DNA of 64,000 nucleotides. Origin: Clostridium sp. 26_21 (GTDB taxonomy: Bacteria; Bacillota; Clostridia; TANB77; CAG-508). Both the position numbers and the translations under genes were made by a program. This document shows, in pieces, positions 44,901 through 54,517 of the stretch; within the stretch, counting starts at the first letter, position 1; each line of letters opens with the position of its first letter. The stretch is taken from the NCBI GenBank assembly GCA_001915995.1, contig MNRO01000009.1:1-64000 (forward strand), in the 5' to 3' direction. Below the pieces are notes generated by a model that was given only the letters and a program-made list of their open reading frames with translations, made no database searches and had not been told where the DNA came from.

Positions 44901-47900
44901 AATGCCAGATAATTATCAAGAAGATAGAAGAAATATTGTAGTAAATAGAACATCTTCAACAAATATTGGATTATCTCTGTTAGCAGTAATTGCAAGTTAT
45001 GATATGGGATTTGAAAAAAATGAGGATATTATAAATTTATTGGAAAAAATAATAAATACAGTGTATGAATTACCGAAATGGAATGGACATTTATTCAATT
45101 GGTATAATGTAAAAACAAAAAAGCCATTATATCCTAAATATGTATCAACAGTTGATAGTGGAAATCTAATAGGGTATTTATATACTACAAAATCATTTTT
45201 AGAAGAAAATATCGAATTTGATAAAGAAAAAATAAGTAATATAATTGAAAAGATAAATTATATTATTGAGCAAACAAATTTCAAGGTATTATATAATAAT
45301 GAACAAAGAGTTTTTTCAATAGGATTTAATGTGGAAGAAAATAAATTAACAGATTCATATTATGATTTATTAGCATCTGAAGCAAGACAAGCAAGTTTTG
45401 TAGCAATTGCCAAAAAAGATATTTCACCAAAACATTGGGGAAACTTAAGTAGAACATTAACAGTATTAAAGAAATACAAGGGATTGGTATCTTGGTCTGG
45501 AACAGCATTTGAATATTTAATGCCAAATATAAATATGAAAAGATATAAAGGAAGTTTATTAGATGAATCTAGTAAATTTGCAATAATGAATCAAATAGAA
45601 TATAGTCAAAAAGTAGGAATACCATGGGGAATGTCTGAAGCGGCATTTAATTTAAAAGATTTGCAAGGAAATTATCAATATAAAGCATTTGGAATTCCAT
45701 GGTTAGGGCTAAAAAGAGGATTAGAAGATGATATTGTAATTTCAAGTTATGGAACTATATTAGCAATTTCAGATGTCCCAAATGAAGTTGTTCAAAATTT
45801 AAAAATATTAGAAAAAGAAGGAATGAAAGGAAAATATGGTTTTTATGAATCAATAGATTATACGCCTGAAAGATTAGAAAAAGGAAAAAAATCTGAACCA
45901 GTAAAAACATATATGGCACATCATCAAGCACTAATACTACTTTCATTAAATAATTACTTCAATAATCAAATATTTCAAAAAAGATTTTCACAAAATGCAG
46001 AGATAGAGGCAGTAAATATATTATTACAAGAAAGAATGCCTGAAACATTTATAATAACAAAGGAAAATAAACAAAAGCCAGAAAAAATTAAATATAAAGA
46101 TTATGAAAATTATAGTGTTAGACAATATAACAAAATTGATAATAGAATTATAAGAGGAAATTTAATAGGAAATGAAAAATATACAATTGCAATAAATCAA
46201 AATGGAGAAGGGGTAAGTAAATTTGGAGATAATTATATAAATAGATATAAAAGAACAGCAGATTATCCACAAGGAATTTTTATATGTGTTAAAGATGTAA
46301 AAAATAATGAAATAGAATATATGACAGGAAACAAAAATTGTAATAAATATGTTATAAATTTTGCACCAGATAAAAGTCAATTTGAAAAAGAAAAAAATCA
46401 ATTAAAAAGTAGATTGTCAATTATAACAGATGCAAATGAACCTGTTGAAATAAGAAGAGTTGAATTAGAAAACTTATCACAAGAAGAAAAAATATTAGAG
46501 GTTGTATGTTATTTTGAGCCAGTACTTTCAAGAAAAGAACAAGATTATGCACATCAAGCTTTTAATAATTTATTTTTAGAATATGAATATGATGATGTGA
46601 ATGATACAATAATTGTCAAAAGAAGAAAAAGAGAAAAAAATGGACAAAATTTATATTTAATTGCAAAATTACAAACAAATATAGAAAAAATTGGTGAAAC
46701 AGAATATGAAATAAGTAAAGAAAAATTTATAGGAAGAAATAATTTAGATATACCAGAGGCAATAAGAAATTCAGTCCCATTATCAAAGAAGATAGGACTT
46801 ACAACAGAGGGAATTGTAGCTTTAAAAAATACAATAAAAATATTACCAGAATCAAAAGGATATATAGATTTTTTAATATCTGTAGAATATGAAAAAGAAA
46901 TTGCAGAGAAAAATATTAATAAATATAGTATTACAGAAAATGTTACAAAAGAATTTGAAATAGTAAGAGCAAAAACAGACGCAGAATTAAGATATTTAGA
47001 AATGAAAGGTAGAAATATTGATATATATCAAACAATAGCATCATATATAATATTTGACACACCATTTTATAAAAAAGTCAAAAATAAATTTTGTCAATAT
47101 AATCAATGTGATTTATGGAAATATGGTATTTCAGGAGATTTGCCAATAATCACAATAACTATAAAATATTTGAATGATGTATATGTAATAAAAGAAGTTT
47201 TAAAAATGTATGAATATCTCCGTACTAAGAATTTAAAGACAGAATTAGTAATTATAGATGAAGAAAAATATAGTTATGAAAATTATCTAAAAAATGAAAT
47301 AGAAAATGCTATTCAAAACAGTCAATTAGCATATTTGAAAAATATATTTGGAGGTATATTTACTTTATCAAGAGCAGAAATGAATCAACAAGATTTAGAA
47401 ATGATAAAATTTATATCAATTTTTGTTATTGATGCACATCTAGGAAACTTAGAAAATATTATTAAAGACAAGGAAACAGAAATAATTGATAATTATAAAA
47501 TTGTAGAACAAAATATGATTTCTGAAAACATTGAAGATGATTCAAATGAAATTGATTTATTAGCAAATACTGATGAATTAAAGTATTATAATGAATATGG
47601 AGCATTTTCAAAAGATGGAAAAGAGTATATTATAAAAATTAATAAAAATCAAAAAACACCAACAACATGGAGTCATATTATTGCAAATGAAAAGTTTGGA
47701 ACATGTGTTACAGAATCTAATGGAGGATATACTTGGTATAAAAATAGTAGATTAAATAGAGTATCGAGCTGGGATAATAGTAGCATAATAAATATTCCAT
47801 CAGAAATAATTTATTTACAAGATGAAGAAAATGGAAAGACATGGACACCAACAGCAATGGTAAAACCTGATGATAAAAATTATAACACGATTTTCGGATT

Positions 47901-49974
47901 TGGATATGCAAAATTTGTTCATTGTAGTGATAATATAATGCAAGAATTAGAAGTATATGTGCCAATAAATGAATCAGTGAAAATAAATATTTTAACATTA
48001 ACAAACAATGCTCCAAAAAAGAAAAAACTAAGAATTATTTATTATATAAAACCAGTAATAGGTGAAGATGAGATAAAATCTGATGGAAAAATATCTTTAG
48101 AATATAAAGAAAATAATAATATGATTATAGCAAGGAAAATATACAATTCAGATGAATTAAATAATATTGTTTATATATCTAGTAGTGAAAAAATAAAATC
48201 ATATACAGGAGATAAAACAAAATTTTTAGGAGATGGAGGATTAGAAAATCCTGATGGTTTAAAAACAATTAGGTTAGATAATAATGATGCATTAGGTAAA
48301 AAAACATGTATTGCAATAGAATTAAATATTGAAATTGAAAGTTTTTCTAATAAAAAGGTTTCTATAATTTTAGGAGCAGAAGAAAATGTTGATAGTGCAA
48401 CAGATGTAGCATATAGATATTCAAATCTTCAAAATTGTAAAACAGAATTACAAAATGTAAAAAATAAATGGAATGAATTATTAGGAAAAGTAAAAGTAAA
48501 TACACCATATGAATCACTTAATATAATGTTAAATGGATGGGTTATGTATCAAACAATATCAAGTAGAATACTAGGAAAAACAGGATTTTATCAATCTGGT
48601 GGTGCTTATGGTTTTAGAGATCAACTTCAAGATGCTTTTTCAACAAGATATATAGATTCGCAAATATTGTATAATCAAATATTAAAGCATAGTAGACATC
48701 AATTCATAGAAGGAGATGTAGAACATTGGTGGCATGATGAAAATGATAGAGGAATAAGAACAAAATTTTCAGATGATTTATTATGGCTTCCATATGCAGT
48801 TATTAAATATATAAATTTCACTGGAGATTATGAAATATTAAATAAAAAGACAACATATCTGCAAGGTGAAGAATTAAAAGAAAATGAAAACGAAAAATAT
48901 AATAAATATATTTCTAGTAATATTGAAGAAAGTATATATGAACATTGTAAAAAAGCAATAAAAAGAGCATGCAATTTTGGTGAAAATGGATTGCCTAAAA
49001 TAGGAATTGGAGATTGGAATGATGGTTTTAGTAATATAGGAACAGAAGGAAAAGGTGAAAGTGTATGGCTAGGATTTTTCTTGTATATAATTTTAAAGGA
49101 ATTCTCAAAGTTAATAAAACAATGTAAAAAAGAAGAAATAGAGACAAGTAATTGGTATGAAAATATTGCAGAAAAACTAAAAGAAAACTTGAATAAAAAT
49201 GCATGGGATGGAAAATGGTATAAAAGAGCTTTTGCAGATAATGGTGATATATATGGAAGTATGGAAAATGAAGAATGTAAAATAGATAGTATAGCACAAA
49301 GTTGGAGTGTTATATCTGGTGCTGGAGATGCAGAAAAAAAAGAAAGTGCAATGAAGAGTTTAGAAAATCATTTGGTAGATAATGAAAATGGATTAATAAA
49401 ATTATTAGATCCAGCATTTGATAAAAGTAAATTGGAACCAGGATATATAAAATCATATATACCAGGTGTTAGAGAAAATGGTGGACAATATACTCATGCT
49501 GCTGTATGGACAATTATAGCAGAAGCAATATTAGGCAATGGAAATAAAGCTGTTGAATGGTATAAAATGATAAATCCAATAGAACATTCAAGAACTAAAA
49601 AGGAAGCCAACAGATATAAAGTTGAACCATATGTAATGCCAGCAGATATATATGGAAATCAAAATTTACTTGGGCAAGGAGGTTGGACTTGGTATACTGG
49701 TTCTAGTGGTTGGTATTATACTGCAGGAATTGAATATATATTAGGTCTAAAAATATATCATAATGTTTTGAGTATAAATCCATGTATTCCAAAAGAATGG
49801 GATGGATATAGCATACAATTTAAATATAAAGAGAGTATTTATAATATAAATGTAAAAAATATTTCAAAAGTGTGTACAGGTGTAAAAATAGTTGAATTAA
49901 ATGGAATTGAAATTGAAAATAAAATTTTATTAGATGGTTCTGGAAAAGTTTTTAATGTAGATGTGGAAATGTAA
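41923..49974 (+). CDS. Cyclic beta-1,2-glucan synthase-like protein (NdvB type, GT84/GH94)
   Basis: A 2683-aa multidomain membrane enzyme. The glycosyltransferase core holds TLDADTELPLNTAFELVG (near residue 608) and LSRWIRGDWQ (near 755). Helices near 393-440 and 785-1000 flank it. A glycoamylase-like domain (about 1145-1345; PWGMSEAAFNLKD, TYMAHHQALILLSLN) follows, then a C-terminal GH94 phosphorylase-like module with GFRDQLQDA, HWWHDENDRGIRTKFSDD and GDWNDG (near 2364). This order is that of NdvB/Chv-type enzymes that build, trim and cyclise beta-1,2-glucan. The start is GTG 41923, with AAGGAG 10 bases upstream; TTG 41881 lacks one. Product in this species is inferred. Confidence 0.88.
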   Translation: MKKYKNLKIEGAILNEKQLEEYLKKISLQHNIGKKSDKLTYPIPQLLENYNIIKIVYNLLNEHIKLGITINPAGEWILDNFYIIEEVVQQIEKELTMKKYVNFVGIQNGQYAGFARIHVLASEIVAYTDNIIRSESLEKYLTSYQNKRALNMDEIWNIGIFLQIAIIQNITDICIKIYNSQVQKYKVKNIIERLVEKNDRNKLEFKPISMNKLEKQDFQDINYSFIEYMSYCLKKYGKKAYGYLKILEEETEKAGITVQDAIQKEHFDIAICKTSMANCIISMKKIQRINFLEIFEKINGVEEILNQDPTNIYNKMEYKTKELYRNNIKELSKQSNISEIYISRKILELCRRTNLQDKQKHIGYYLIDDGRKELCYELGINEKKLSYNVKTQIYILAIIIFTISISVFLSRTVVEDNLVKTIITILLLILPVSEFVVQTINRILSRYVKNKIIPKMDFFEGIDSENSTFVVIPTIIKSKEKVRELFRKLEVFYLANKSKNIYFALLGDCSESDKKEEKFDKEVIDEGLLQVQLLNDKYHKDTEFPIFYFLYREREFNNSEEKYLGWERKRGLLIQFNEYILKHSKNKFKINTINQDILPKIKYVITLDADTELPLNTAFELVGAMAHILNKPELDVNKNIVKKGHALLQPRVGVNLNDSNKNVFTKIFAGAGGIDNYTNAISDVYQDNFDEGIFTGKGIYDLEIFSKVLTNEIPENTVLSHDLLEGCYLRCGLASDIIFLDGYPAKYLSFMNRLSRWIRGDWQIKKWLKSKLNTLSKFKILDNLRRSLIEISVIILLIWNLLFLNKNKTLSLISLGIIIYPFILEFFSKIFSIREGEKKQKTFNPQIDGIKGTIYRAIITLGCLPYKAYVSSKAIFKTLYRLMISHKNMLEWTTSEEAEKQTKTDLKTYYDTMFVNVIFGIITIYVSCLYFNLFTLILGLLWIITPYIMCKISEINEEKQIEINEDDKKYLKDIAQKTWQFFKDYITEENNYLMPDNYQEDRRNIVVNRTSSTNIGLSLLAVIASYDMGFEKNEDIINLLEKIINTVYELPKWNGHLFNWYNVKTKKPLYPKYVSTVDSGNLIGYLYTTKSFLEENIEFDKEKISNIIEKINYIIEQTNFKVLYNNEQRVFSIGFNVEENKLTDSYYDLLASEARQASFVAIAKKDISPKHWGNLSRTLTVLKKYKGLVSWSGTAFEYLMPNINMKRYKGSLLDESSKFAIMNQIEYSQKVGIPWGMSEAAFNLKDLQGNYQYKAFGIPWLGLKRGLEDDIVISSYGTILAISDVPNEVVQNLKILEKEGMKGKYGFYESIDYTPERLEKGKKSEPVKTYMAHHQALILLSLNNYFNNQIFQKRFSQNAEIEAVNILLQERMPETFIITKENKQKPEKIKYKDYENYSVRQYNKIDNRIIRGNLIGNEKYTIAINQNGEGVSKFGDNYINRYKRTADYPQGIFICVKDVKNNEIEYMTGNKNCNKYVINFAPDKSQFEKEKNQLKSRLSIITDANEPVEIRRVELENLSQEEKILEVVCYFEPVLSRKEQDYAHQAFNNLFLEYEYDDVNDTIIVKRRKREKNGQNLYLIAKLQTNIEKIGETEYEISKEKFIGRNNLDIPEAIRNSVPLSKKIGLTTEGIVALKNTIKILPESKGYIDFLISVEYEKEIAEKNINKYSITENVTKEFEIVRAKTDAELRYLEMKGRNIDIYQTIASYIIFDTPFYKKVKNKFCQYNQCDLWKYGISGDLPIITITIKYLNDVYVIKEVLKMYEYLRTKNLKTELVIIDEEKYSYENYLKNEIENAIQNSQLAYLKNIFGGIFTLSRAEMNQQDLEMIKFISIFVIDAHLGNLENIIKDKETEIIDNYKIVEQNMISENIEDDSNEIDLLANTDELKYYNEYGAFSKDGKEYIIKINKNQKTPTTWSHIIANEKFGTCVTESNGGYTWYKNSRLNRVSSWDNSSIINIPSEIIYLQDEENGKTWTPTAMVKPDDKNYNTIFGFGYAKFVHCSDNIMQELEVYVPINESVKINILTLTNNAPKKKKLRIIYYIKPVIGEDEIKSDGKISLEYKENNNMIIARKIYNSDELNNIVYISSSEKIKSYTGDKTKFLGDGGLENPDGLKTIRLDNNDALGKKTCIAIELNIEIESFSNKKVSIILGAEENVDSATDVAYRYSNLQNCKTELQNVKNKWNELLGKVKVNTPYESLNIMLNGWVMYQTISSRILGKTGFYQSGGAYGFRDQLQDAFSTRYIDSQILYNQILKHSRHQFIEGDVEHWWHDENDRGIRTKFSDDLLWLPYAVIKYINFTGDYEILNKKTTYLQGEELKENENEKYNKYISSNIEESIYEHCKKAIKRACNFGENGLPKIGIGDWNDGFSNIGTEGKGESVWLGFFLYIILKEFSKLIKQCKKEEIETSNWYENIAEKLKENLNKNAWDGKWYKRAFADNGDIYGSMENEECKIDSIAQSWSVISGAGDAEKKESAMKSLENHLVDNENGLIKLLDPAFDKSKLEPGYIKSYIPGVRENGGQYTHAAVWTIIAEAILGNGNKAVEWYKMINPIEHSRTKKEANRYKVEPYVMPADIYGNQNLLGQGGWTWYTGSSGWYYTAGIEYILGLKIYHNVLSINPCIPKEWDGYSIQFKYKESIYNINVKNISKVCTGVKIVELNGIEIENKILLDGSGKVFNVDVEM

Positions 49975-50024
49975 TTATAAGTAAAACTTATAATGCTTAT
50001 AAATAATCGTAATTGCAACTTATA

Positions 50025-50053
50025 TTGACAAAATAAGTAAATACAAGTATAAT
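50025..50053 (+). promoter_or_regulatory. Consensus promoter of the high-GC cassette gene
   Basis: TTGACA at 50025-50030, 17-nt spacer, TATAAT at 50048-50053: exact matches. Just after it lie the palindrome TAAAGGAC-AA-GTCCTTTA (50062-50079) and a small hairpin CCACT/AGTGG (50081-50096), either an operator over the transcript start or a stabilising 5' structure. Confidence 0.85.
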
Positions 50054-50131
50054 AAATTATGTAAAGGACAAGTCCTTTATCCACTGTAAAAAGTGGAACG
50101 TAATATTCATTCATGTATGGAGGAAAAAAAC

Positions 50132-50497
50132 ATGACTAAGGTTCTTTGGCTTAGCCGTCATACTATGTCTGCTGAACAGGTTGATGACTTGAAGCGGATC
50201 TATGGCAACAACATTGAGGTAAAGAGTGCAGACATGACTGTCAGCTCTTGGCGTGATGTTGTGGAAGCAGGCGCAGACTGCGATATTCTTGCAGTTGTTT
50301 TGCCTCCTGCTATCCTGGCCGACCTGACCAACCCTCGGAACAACAGTAAGCCTGTTATCCGAGCTAAGGCTAATCGCGTGGCGACTGGCAAGACCATCGT
50401 CAACCCTGCCACTGGCAAAGAGGAAGCGGAATACTGCTTCCAGCATGCTGGCTGGGAACAAGTGCTAAAGATTGAAGTTGTTACCAAACAGCTTTAA
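50132..50497 (+). CDS. High-GC foreign gene, 121-aa protein of unknown function
   Basis: The protein begins MTKVLWLSRHTMSAEQVDD, has a compact alpha/beta pattern (KVLWLS strand, helix, DILAVVLPP strand, KPVIRAKANRV) and ends with a strand (VLKIEVVTKQL). There is no membrane segment or signal. GC in 50161-50460 is 156 of 300 bases (52%), while the flanking 60 bases at 49801 have 10 of 60. Codons such as CTG, GCC, GGC and CGG, rare elsewhere here, are common, so it is a recent acquisition. GGAGG precedes the ATG by 8 bases. The native-style promoter, the leader hairpins and a very strong terminator make it a self-contained, probably well-expressed unit. No function is claimed. Confidence 0.85.
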   Translation: MTKVLWLSRHTMSAEQVDDLKRIYGNNIEVKSADMTVSSWRDVVEAGADCDILAVVLPPAILADLTNPRNNSKPVIRAKANRVATGKTIVNPATGKEEAEYCFQHAGWEQVLKIEVVTKQL

Positions 50498-50507
50498 GCT
50501 TTGAGCC

Positions 50508-50554
50508 AAACAGATAGAAACTACATTGGAGTTTCTATCTGTTTTTTTTTTTTT
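50508..50554 (+). terminator. Strong terminator of the high-GC cassette
   Basis: 15-bp perfect arms (50508-50522 and 50530-50544), a 7-nt loop and an uninterrupted T run of more than ten: the strongest terminator in the window. Confidence 0.95.
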
Positions 50555-50645
50555 GTATAATAATAATTATTTTTTTTATTATACATGAAAAATTCATAAA
50601 AGTATGATAAAATGCAAATGAAAAATGAAAAAAGGAGAAAAGCAT

Positions 50646-51347
50646 ATGGCATATATAGAATTTAAAAATATTGTCAAAGAATACAAGATGGGAGAAGTAA
50701 CAATAAAAGCATTAAATAACACAAACTTTGAAATAGAAAAAGGAGAACTTGTAGTAATAGTAGGACCATCAGGAGCAGGAAAAACAACAACATTAAATAT
50801 ATTAGGAGGAATGGATAAAGCAACATCAGGAGAAGTAATAGTTGATGGAAAAGAAATTACAAAATTAAATGATAAAAAACTAATTGAATATAGAAGAAAT
50901 GACATAGGATTTGTATTTCAATTCTATAATTTAGTACAAAACCTAACAGCTAAGGAAAATGTAGAATTAGCAACTCAGATATGTTCAGATGCTTTAGATG
51001 TAAATGAAATATTAGAAAAAGTAGGATTATCAGATAGAAAAGATAACTTTCCAGCACAATTATCAGGAGGAGAGCAACAAAGAGTAGCAATAGCAAGAGC
51101 AATTGCAAAAAATCCCAAACTATTATTATGTGATGAGCCAACAGGAGCATTAGATTATAAGACAGGAAAAAGTATTTTAAAACTATTACAAGAAATGGCA
51201 AGAAAAGAAAAAATGACAGTTGCAATAATTACACACAATGGAGCAATAGCACCAATGGCAGATAAAGTAATACATTTCAAAAATGGAACAGCAGAAAAAA
51301 TTGAAATAAATGACAATCCAATATCTATTGATGAAATAGAATGGTAA
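50646..51347 (+). CDS. ABC transporter ATP-binding protein (MacB/LolD-like)
   Basis: A 233-aa ATPase with Walker A GPSGAGKTT, signature LSGGEQQR, Walker B LLLCDEPTGALD and an H-loop (IITHNG). This is the MacB/FtsE/LolD type that drives mechanotransmission or peptide export rather than solute channels. The start is ATG 50646, after AAAGGAG. The permease gene follows 96 bases downstream, and together they form one exporter. Antimicrobial-peptide resistance or envelope maintenance is a common role but not shown. Confidence 0.93.
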   Translation: MAYIEFKNIVKEYKMGEVTIKALNNTNFEIEKGELVVIVGPSGAGKTTTLNILGGMDKATSGEVIVDGKEITKLNDKKLIEYRRNDIGFVFQFYNLVQNLTAKENVELATQICSDALDVNEILEKVGLSDRKDNFPAQLSGGEQQRVAIARAIAKNPKLLLCDEPTGALDYKTGKSILKLLQEMARKEKMTVAIITHNGAIAPMADKVIHFKNGTAEKIEINDNPISIDEIEW

Positions 51348-51443
51348 TGCAACTGGTGAAAAAAATAATTGAAATTTTGACTAAGTAAGAAATTCAACTA
51401 TTTTACAACTAGGAATGTACCTTTAGGAAGGAATGAAATAAAA

Positions 51444-54410
51444 ATGAAAAAATCATTGATAAAAAATAGTTTTAAAGAAATAAGTAAAACCAAAAGACGT
51501 TTTCTTTCAATTTTAATAATGGCATTTCTTGGAGTAGGATTTTATTCAGGACTTGTAGCATGTAGTCCAGATATGCAAGACAGCTTAGATAAATATGTAG
51601 ATAAAAGTAATATGTATGACATTGATGTTATATCAACATTAGGATTAACAGATGAAGATATAAATGCAATAAAAGAAATAGATGGTGTAGAAAATGCTTA
51701 TGGAATACAATCAAAAGACGCATTTATAAATTTAAATGATAAAGAAAGTATATGTAAAGTAATAGAATATAATGAAAATATAAATAAACCAGAAGTTATT
51801 TATGGGAGATTACCAGAAAATTCAGATGAATGTTTACTAGATGAAAAGTATTCATATTTTGGAAGTTCAGAAGAAAATATAGGAAAAACAATTAAAATAG
51901 AAAATGAAGACTTAGATGAAAATGATAATCCAATATTTACACAAAAAGAACTAAAAATTGTAGGAATAGTAGATTCACCATTATACATATCAAGTGAAAG
52001 GGGATCATCATCACTTGGAAGTGGAAATATATCATTATACATATATTGTAAAGAAGATGTAATAAATTTAGATTATTATACAGAAATTGCGGTACAAGTA
52101 AAAGGTGCAAAAGAACTTGTAACAAATAGTGATGAATATTTAGCAGTTGTAAATCCAGTTATTAAAAAAATAGAAATGATAAAAGAAGAAAGACAAGAAG
52201 CTAGATATAATTCATTAGTAAATGATGCAAATAAAAAAATTGATGATGCACAAAAAGAATATGATGATAAAAAAGCAGAAGCAGACCAAGAACTAGCAGA
52301 TGCTGAGCAAAAGATAAATGATGCAAAAAATGAATTAGATAATTCAGAAAATAAGTTAAATAAATCAGAAAAAGAACTAAATCAGAAAGAAAAAGATGTA
52401 GCTAAACAGTTTGAAACAGCAGAACAACAAATAGAGCAATATGAAAATCAAATAAATGCAATGATCTCACAAATAGGAATGGAAACACCTGAAATAACTG
52501 CTCAAAAAGAACAAATTCAAAAACAAAAAGAAGAAATTAAAACACAAAAAAATACAGCAAATAATCAAATAGCAAGTGGAAGAAAAGAAATTGAGAATGG
52601 AAGAAAAAAGATTAAAGATGCTAGAAAAGAACTTGAAGAAAATGAACAAGAATATAATGACAAAAAAGCAGAAGCAGAAGAAAAATTAGCAGATGCACAA
52701 AGCAAAATAGATGATGCAAGAGCAGATGTTGCAAAAATAGAAAAGGCAAGATGGTACATACAAGATAGAACAGATAATACAGGATATTCAAATATATTTG
52801 ATGCAATAAAGACAATGAAAAACATTTCAAAAATATTTCCAGTAATATTCTATTTAGTAGCAATACTAATAAGTTTGACATCTATGACAAGAATGATAGA
52901 AGAAGAAAGAATAGAAATAGGAACACTAAAGGCATTAGGATATACAAATTTACAAATAATTTCAAAATATATTTTATACGCATTTTTAGCATGTATAATA
53001 GGTGGATTTTTAGGAATGACAGTATGTTTCTATATATTACCTAAAATTGTATGGACATTATATTCAATGGTATATACAATGCCACATTTTTATATGACAT
53101 ATAGATTGTCAATTGGACTAATGGGAATATTAATTGCATTTATATGTATAGGTGGTGCGACATTAATAGTAGCATATAAAGAATTAAAAGAAATGCCATC
53201 TGTATTAATGAGACCTAAAGCACCAAAAAACGGAAAAAGAATTTTCATGGAAAGAATTACTTTTTTATGGAAAAGATTTAATTTTTCACAAAAAGTAACA
53301 ATAAGGAATATATTTAGATATAAAAAGAGAGCATTAATAACAATAATAGGAATTGCAGGTTGCACAGGACTTATGTTAGCTGGATTTGGAATAAGAGATT
53401 CTGTTATAGATATACCAAATTTACAATTTGGAGAAGTATTTAAATATGATACATCAATAACATTATCAAATACAGATGGATTAAAACAAATTAATGAATA
53501 TTTACAAAATAATGATAATGTTGAAATTTCAAAAGAATTATATGCAAGTTCAGTAACAGTAAGTAATGATAAATTAAATTATAGTGTAACAGTATTTGTT
53601 CCAAATACATCAGAAAAATTTAATGAAGTTTGTAATTTAAAAGATGCAAAAACAGGAGAAAACTTAGAGATTTCTAATGAGGGAGTTATTATTACAGATA
53701 AATTAGCAGATGAATTTGGAATAAAAAAAGATGATGAAATAACAGTAAAAAGTAGTGATGATATAGAATATAAATTTAAGGTTGTAGGAATAACTAAAAA
53801 CTATGTTGATCATTATATTATTATTTCAAAAGAATTATATGAATCAGAAGTTGGAAAATATAAAACAAATATGATTTGGGTTAATTTGAAAACAGATGAT
53901 AAAGATATTCAAAGCAAAATATCTGAAGATATTTTGAATTTTGATGGAGTCGCATCAGTATCTGTAATGTCAACTTTTGTAAAAGCAATTAGTGATATGT
54001 TAAATACAATGAATTATGTTGTAGTTGTATTAATTGTTACTTCTGCAATGCTGGATTTTGTTGTATTATATAATTTAGCAAATATAAATATTGGTGAAAG
54101 GCAAAGAGAAATTGCTACACTTAAAGTTTTAGGATTTTATGATAAAGAAGTAGATAATTATATAAATAAAGAAAATGTTATATTTACAATTATAGGAATT
54201 GCGCTTGGATTAGTTTTTGGAACATTTTTAACATCTGCAATTATTTCAAGTATAGAAATAGACAGGTTGAGGTTTACAAGAAATATTTTAACATCAAGTT
54301 ATATATGGTCAGCTATAATAACTGCAAGTTTCTCATTTATAGTAAATAAAATTATACATTTTATTTTGAAAAAAATAGATATGATTGAAAGCTTGAAGAG
54401 TGTAGAGTAA
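51444..54410 (+). CDS. FtsX-like ABC permease with extracellular coiled coil
   Basis: A 988-aa permease with two FtsX units. The first helix is at about residues 20-40. A large extracytoplasmic part follows, with a long coiled coil at about 235-440 (repeated KIDDAQKEYDDKKAEADQ-like heptads). Three helices lie between about 465 and 590. A second extracytoplasmic domain and three C-terminal helices (about 850-970) complete it. YhgE/Pip-like and MacB-type exporters use such coils to reach outward. AAGGAATG lies before the ATG. It pairs with the ATPase upstream and ends in a terminator. Confidence 0.9.
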   Translation: MKKSLIKNSFKEISKTKRRFLSILIMAFLGVGFYSGLVACSPDMQDSLDKYVDKSNMYDIDVISTLGLTDEDINAIKEIDGVENAYGIQSKDAFINLNDKESICKVIEYNENINKPEVIYGRLPENSDECLLDEKYSYFGSSEENIGKTIKIENEDLDENDNPIFTQKELKIVGIVDSPLYISSERGSSSLGSGNISLYIYCKEDVINLDYYTEIAVQVKGAKELVTNSDEYLAVVNPVIKKIEMIKEERQEARYNSLVNDANKKIDDAQKEYDDKKAEADQELADAEQKINDAKNELDNSENKLNKSEKELNQKEKDVAKQFETAEQQIEQYENQINAMISQIGMETPEITAQKEQIQKQKEEIKTQKNTANNQIASGRKEIENGRKKIKDARKELEENEQEYNDKKAEAEEKLADAQSKIDDARADVAKIEKARWYIQDRTDNTGYSNIFDAIKTMKNISKIFPVIFYLVAILISLTSMTRMIEEERIEIGTLKALGYTNLQIISKYILYAFLACIIGGFLGMTVCFYILPKIVWTLYSMVYTMPHFYMTYRLSIGLMGILIAFICIGGATLIVAYKELKEMPSVLMRPKAPKNGKRIFMERITFLWKRFNFSQKVTIRNIFRYKKRALITIIGIAGCTGLMLAGFGIRDSVIDIPNLQFGEVFKYDTSITLSNTDGLKQINEYLQNNDNVEISKELYASSVTVSNDKLNYSVTVFVPNTSEKFNEVCNLKDAKTGENLEISNEGVIITDKLADEFGIKKDDEITVKSSDDIEYKFKVVGITKNYVDHYIIISKELYESEVGKYKTNMIWVNLKTDDKDIQSKISEDILNFDGVASVSVMSTFVKAISDMLNTMNYVVVVLIVTSAMLDFVVLYNLANINIGERQREIATLKVLGFYDKEVDNYINKENVIFTIIGIALGLVFGTFLTSAIISSIEIDRLRFTRNILTSSYIWSAIITASFSFIVNKIIHFILKKIDMIESLKSVE

Positions 54411-54442
54411 TAAAATAAAGATTAATATGAAATAATAAAATT

Positions 54443-54480
54443 AGAACTGGAAAAAAATAATATAATTCCAGTTCTTTTTA
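54443..54480 (+). terminator. Terminator of the ABC transporter operon
   Basis: 10-bp arms AGAACTGGAA/TTCCAGTTCT (54443-54452, 54466-54475) and a TTTTTA tail. Confidence 0.85.
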
Positions 54481-54517
54481 TTGAGATTAACTGAGCTAGC
54501 TTTTTATGCTGAAACTA

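Noticed and set aside
50111..50461. Long open frames on the minus strand opposite the high-GC gene
   Set aside because: They follow from the high GC content; there is no ribosome-binding site or promoter on that strand, while the plus-strand gene has both plus a terminator.
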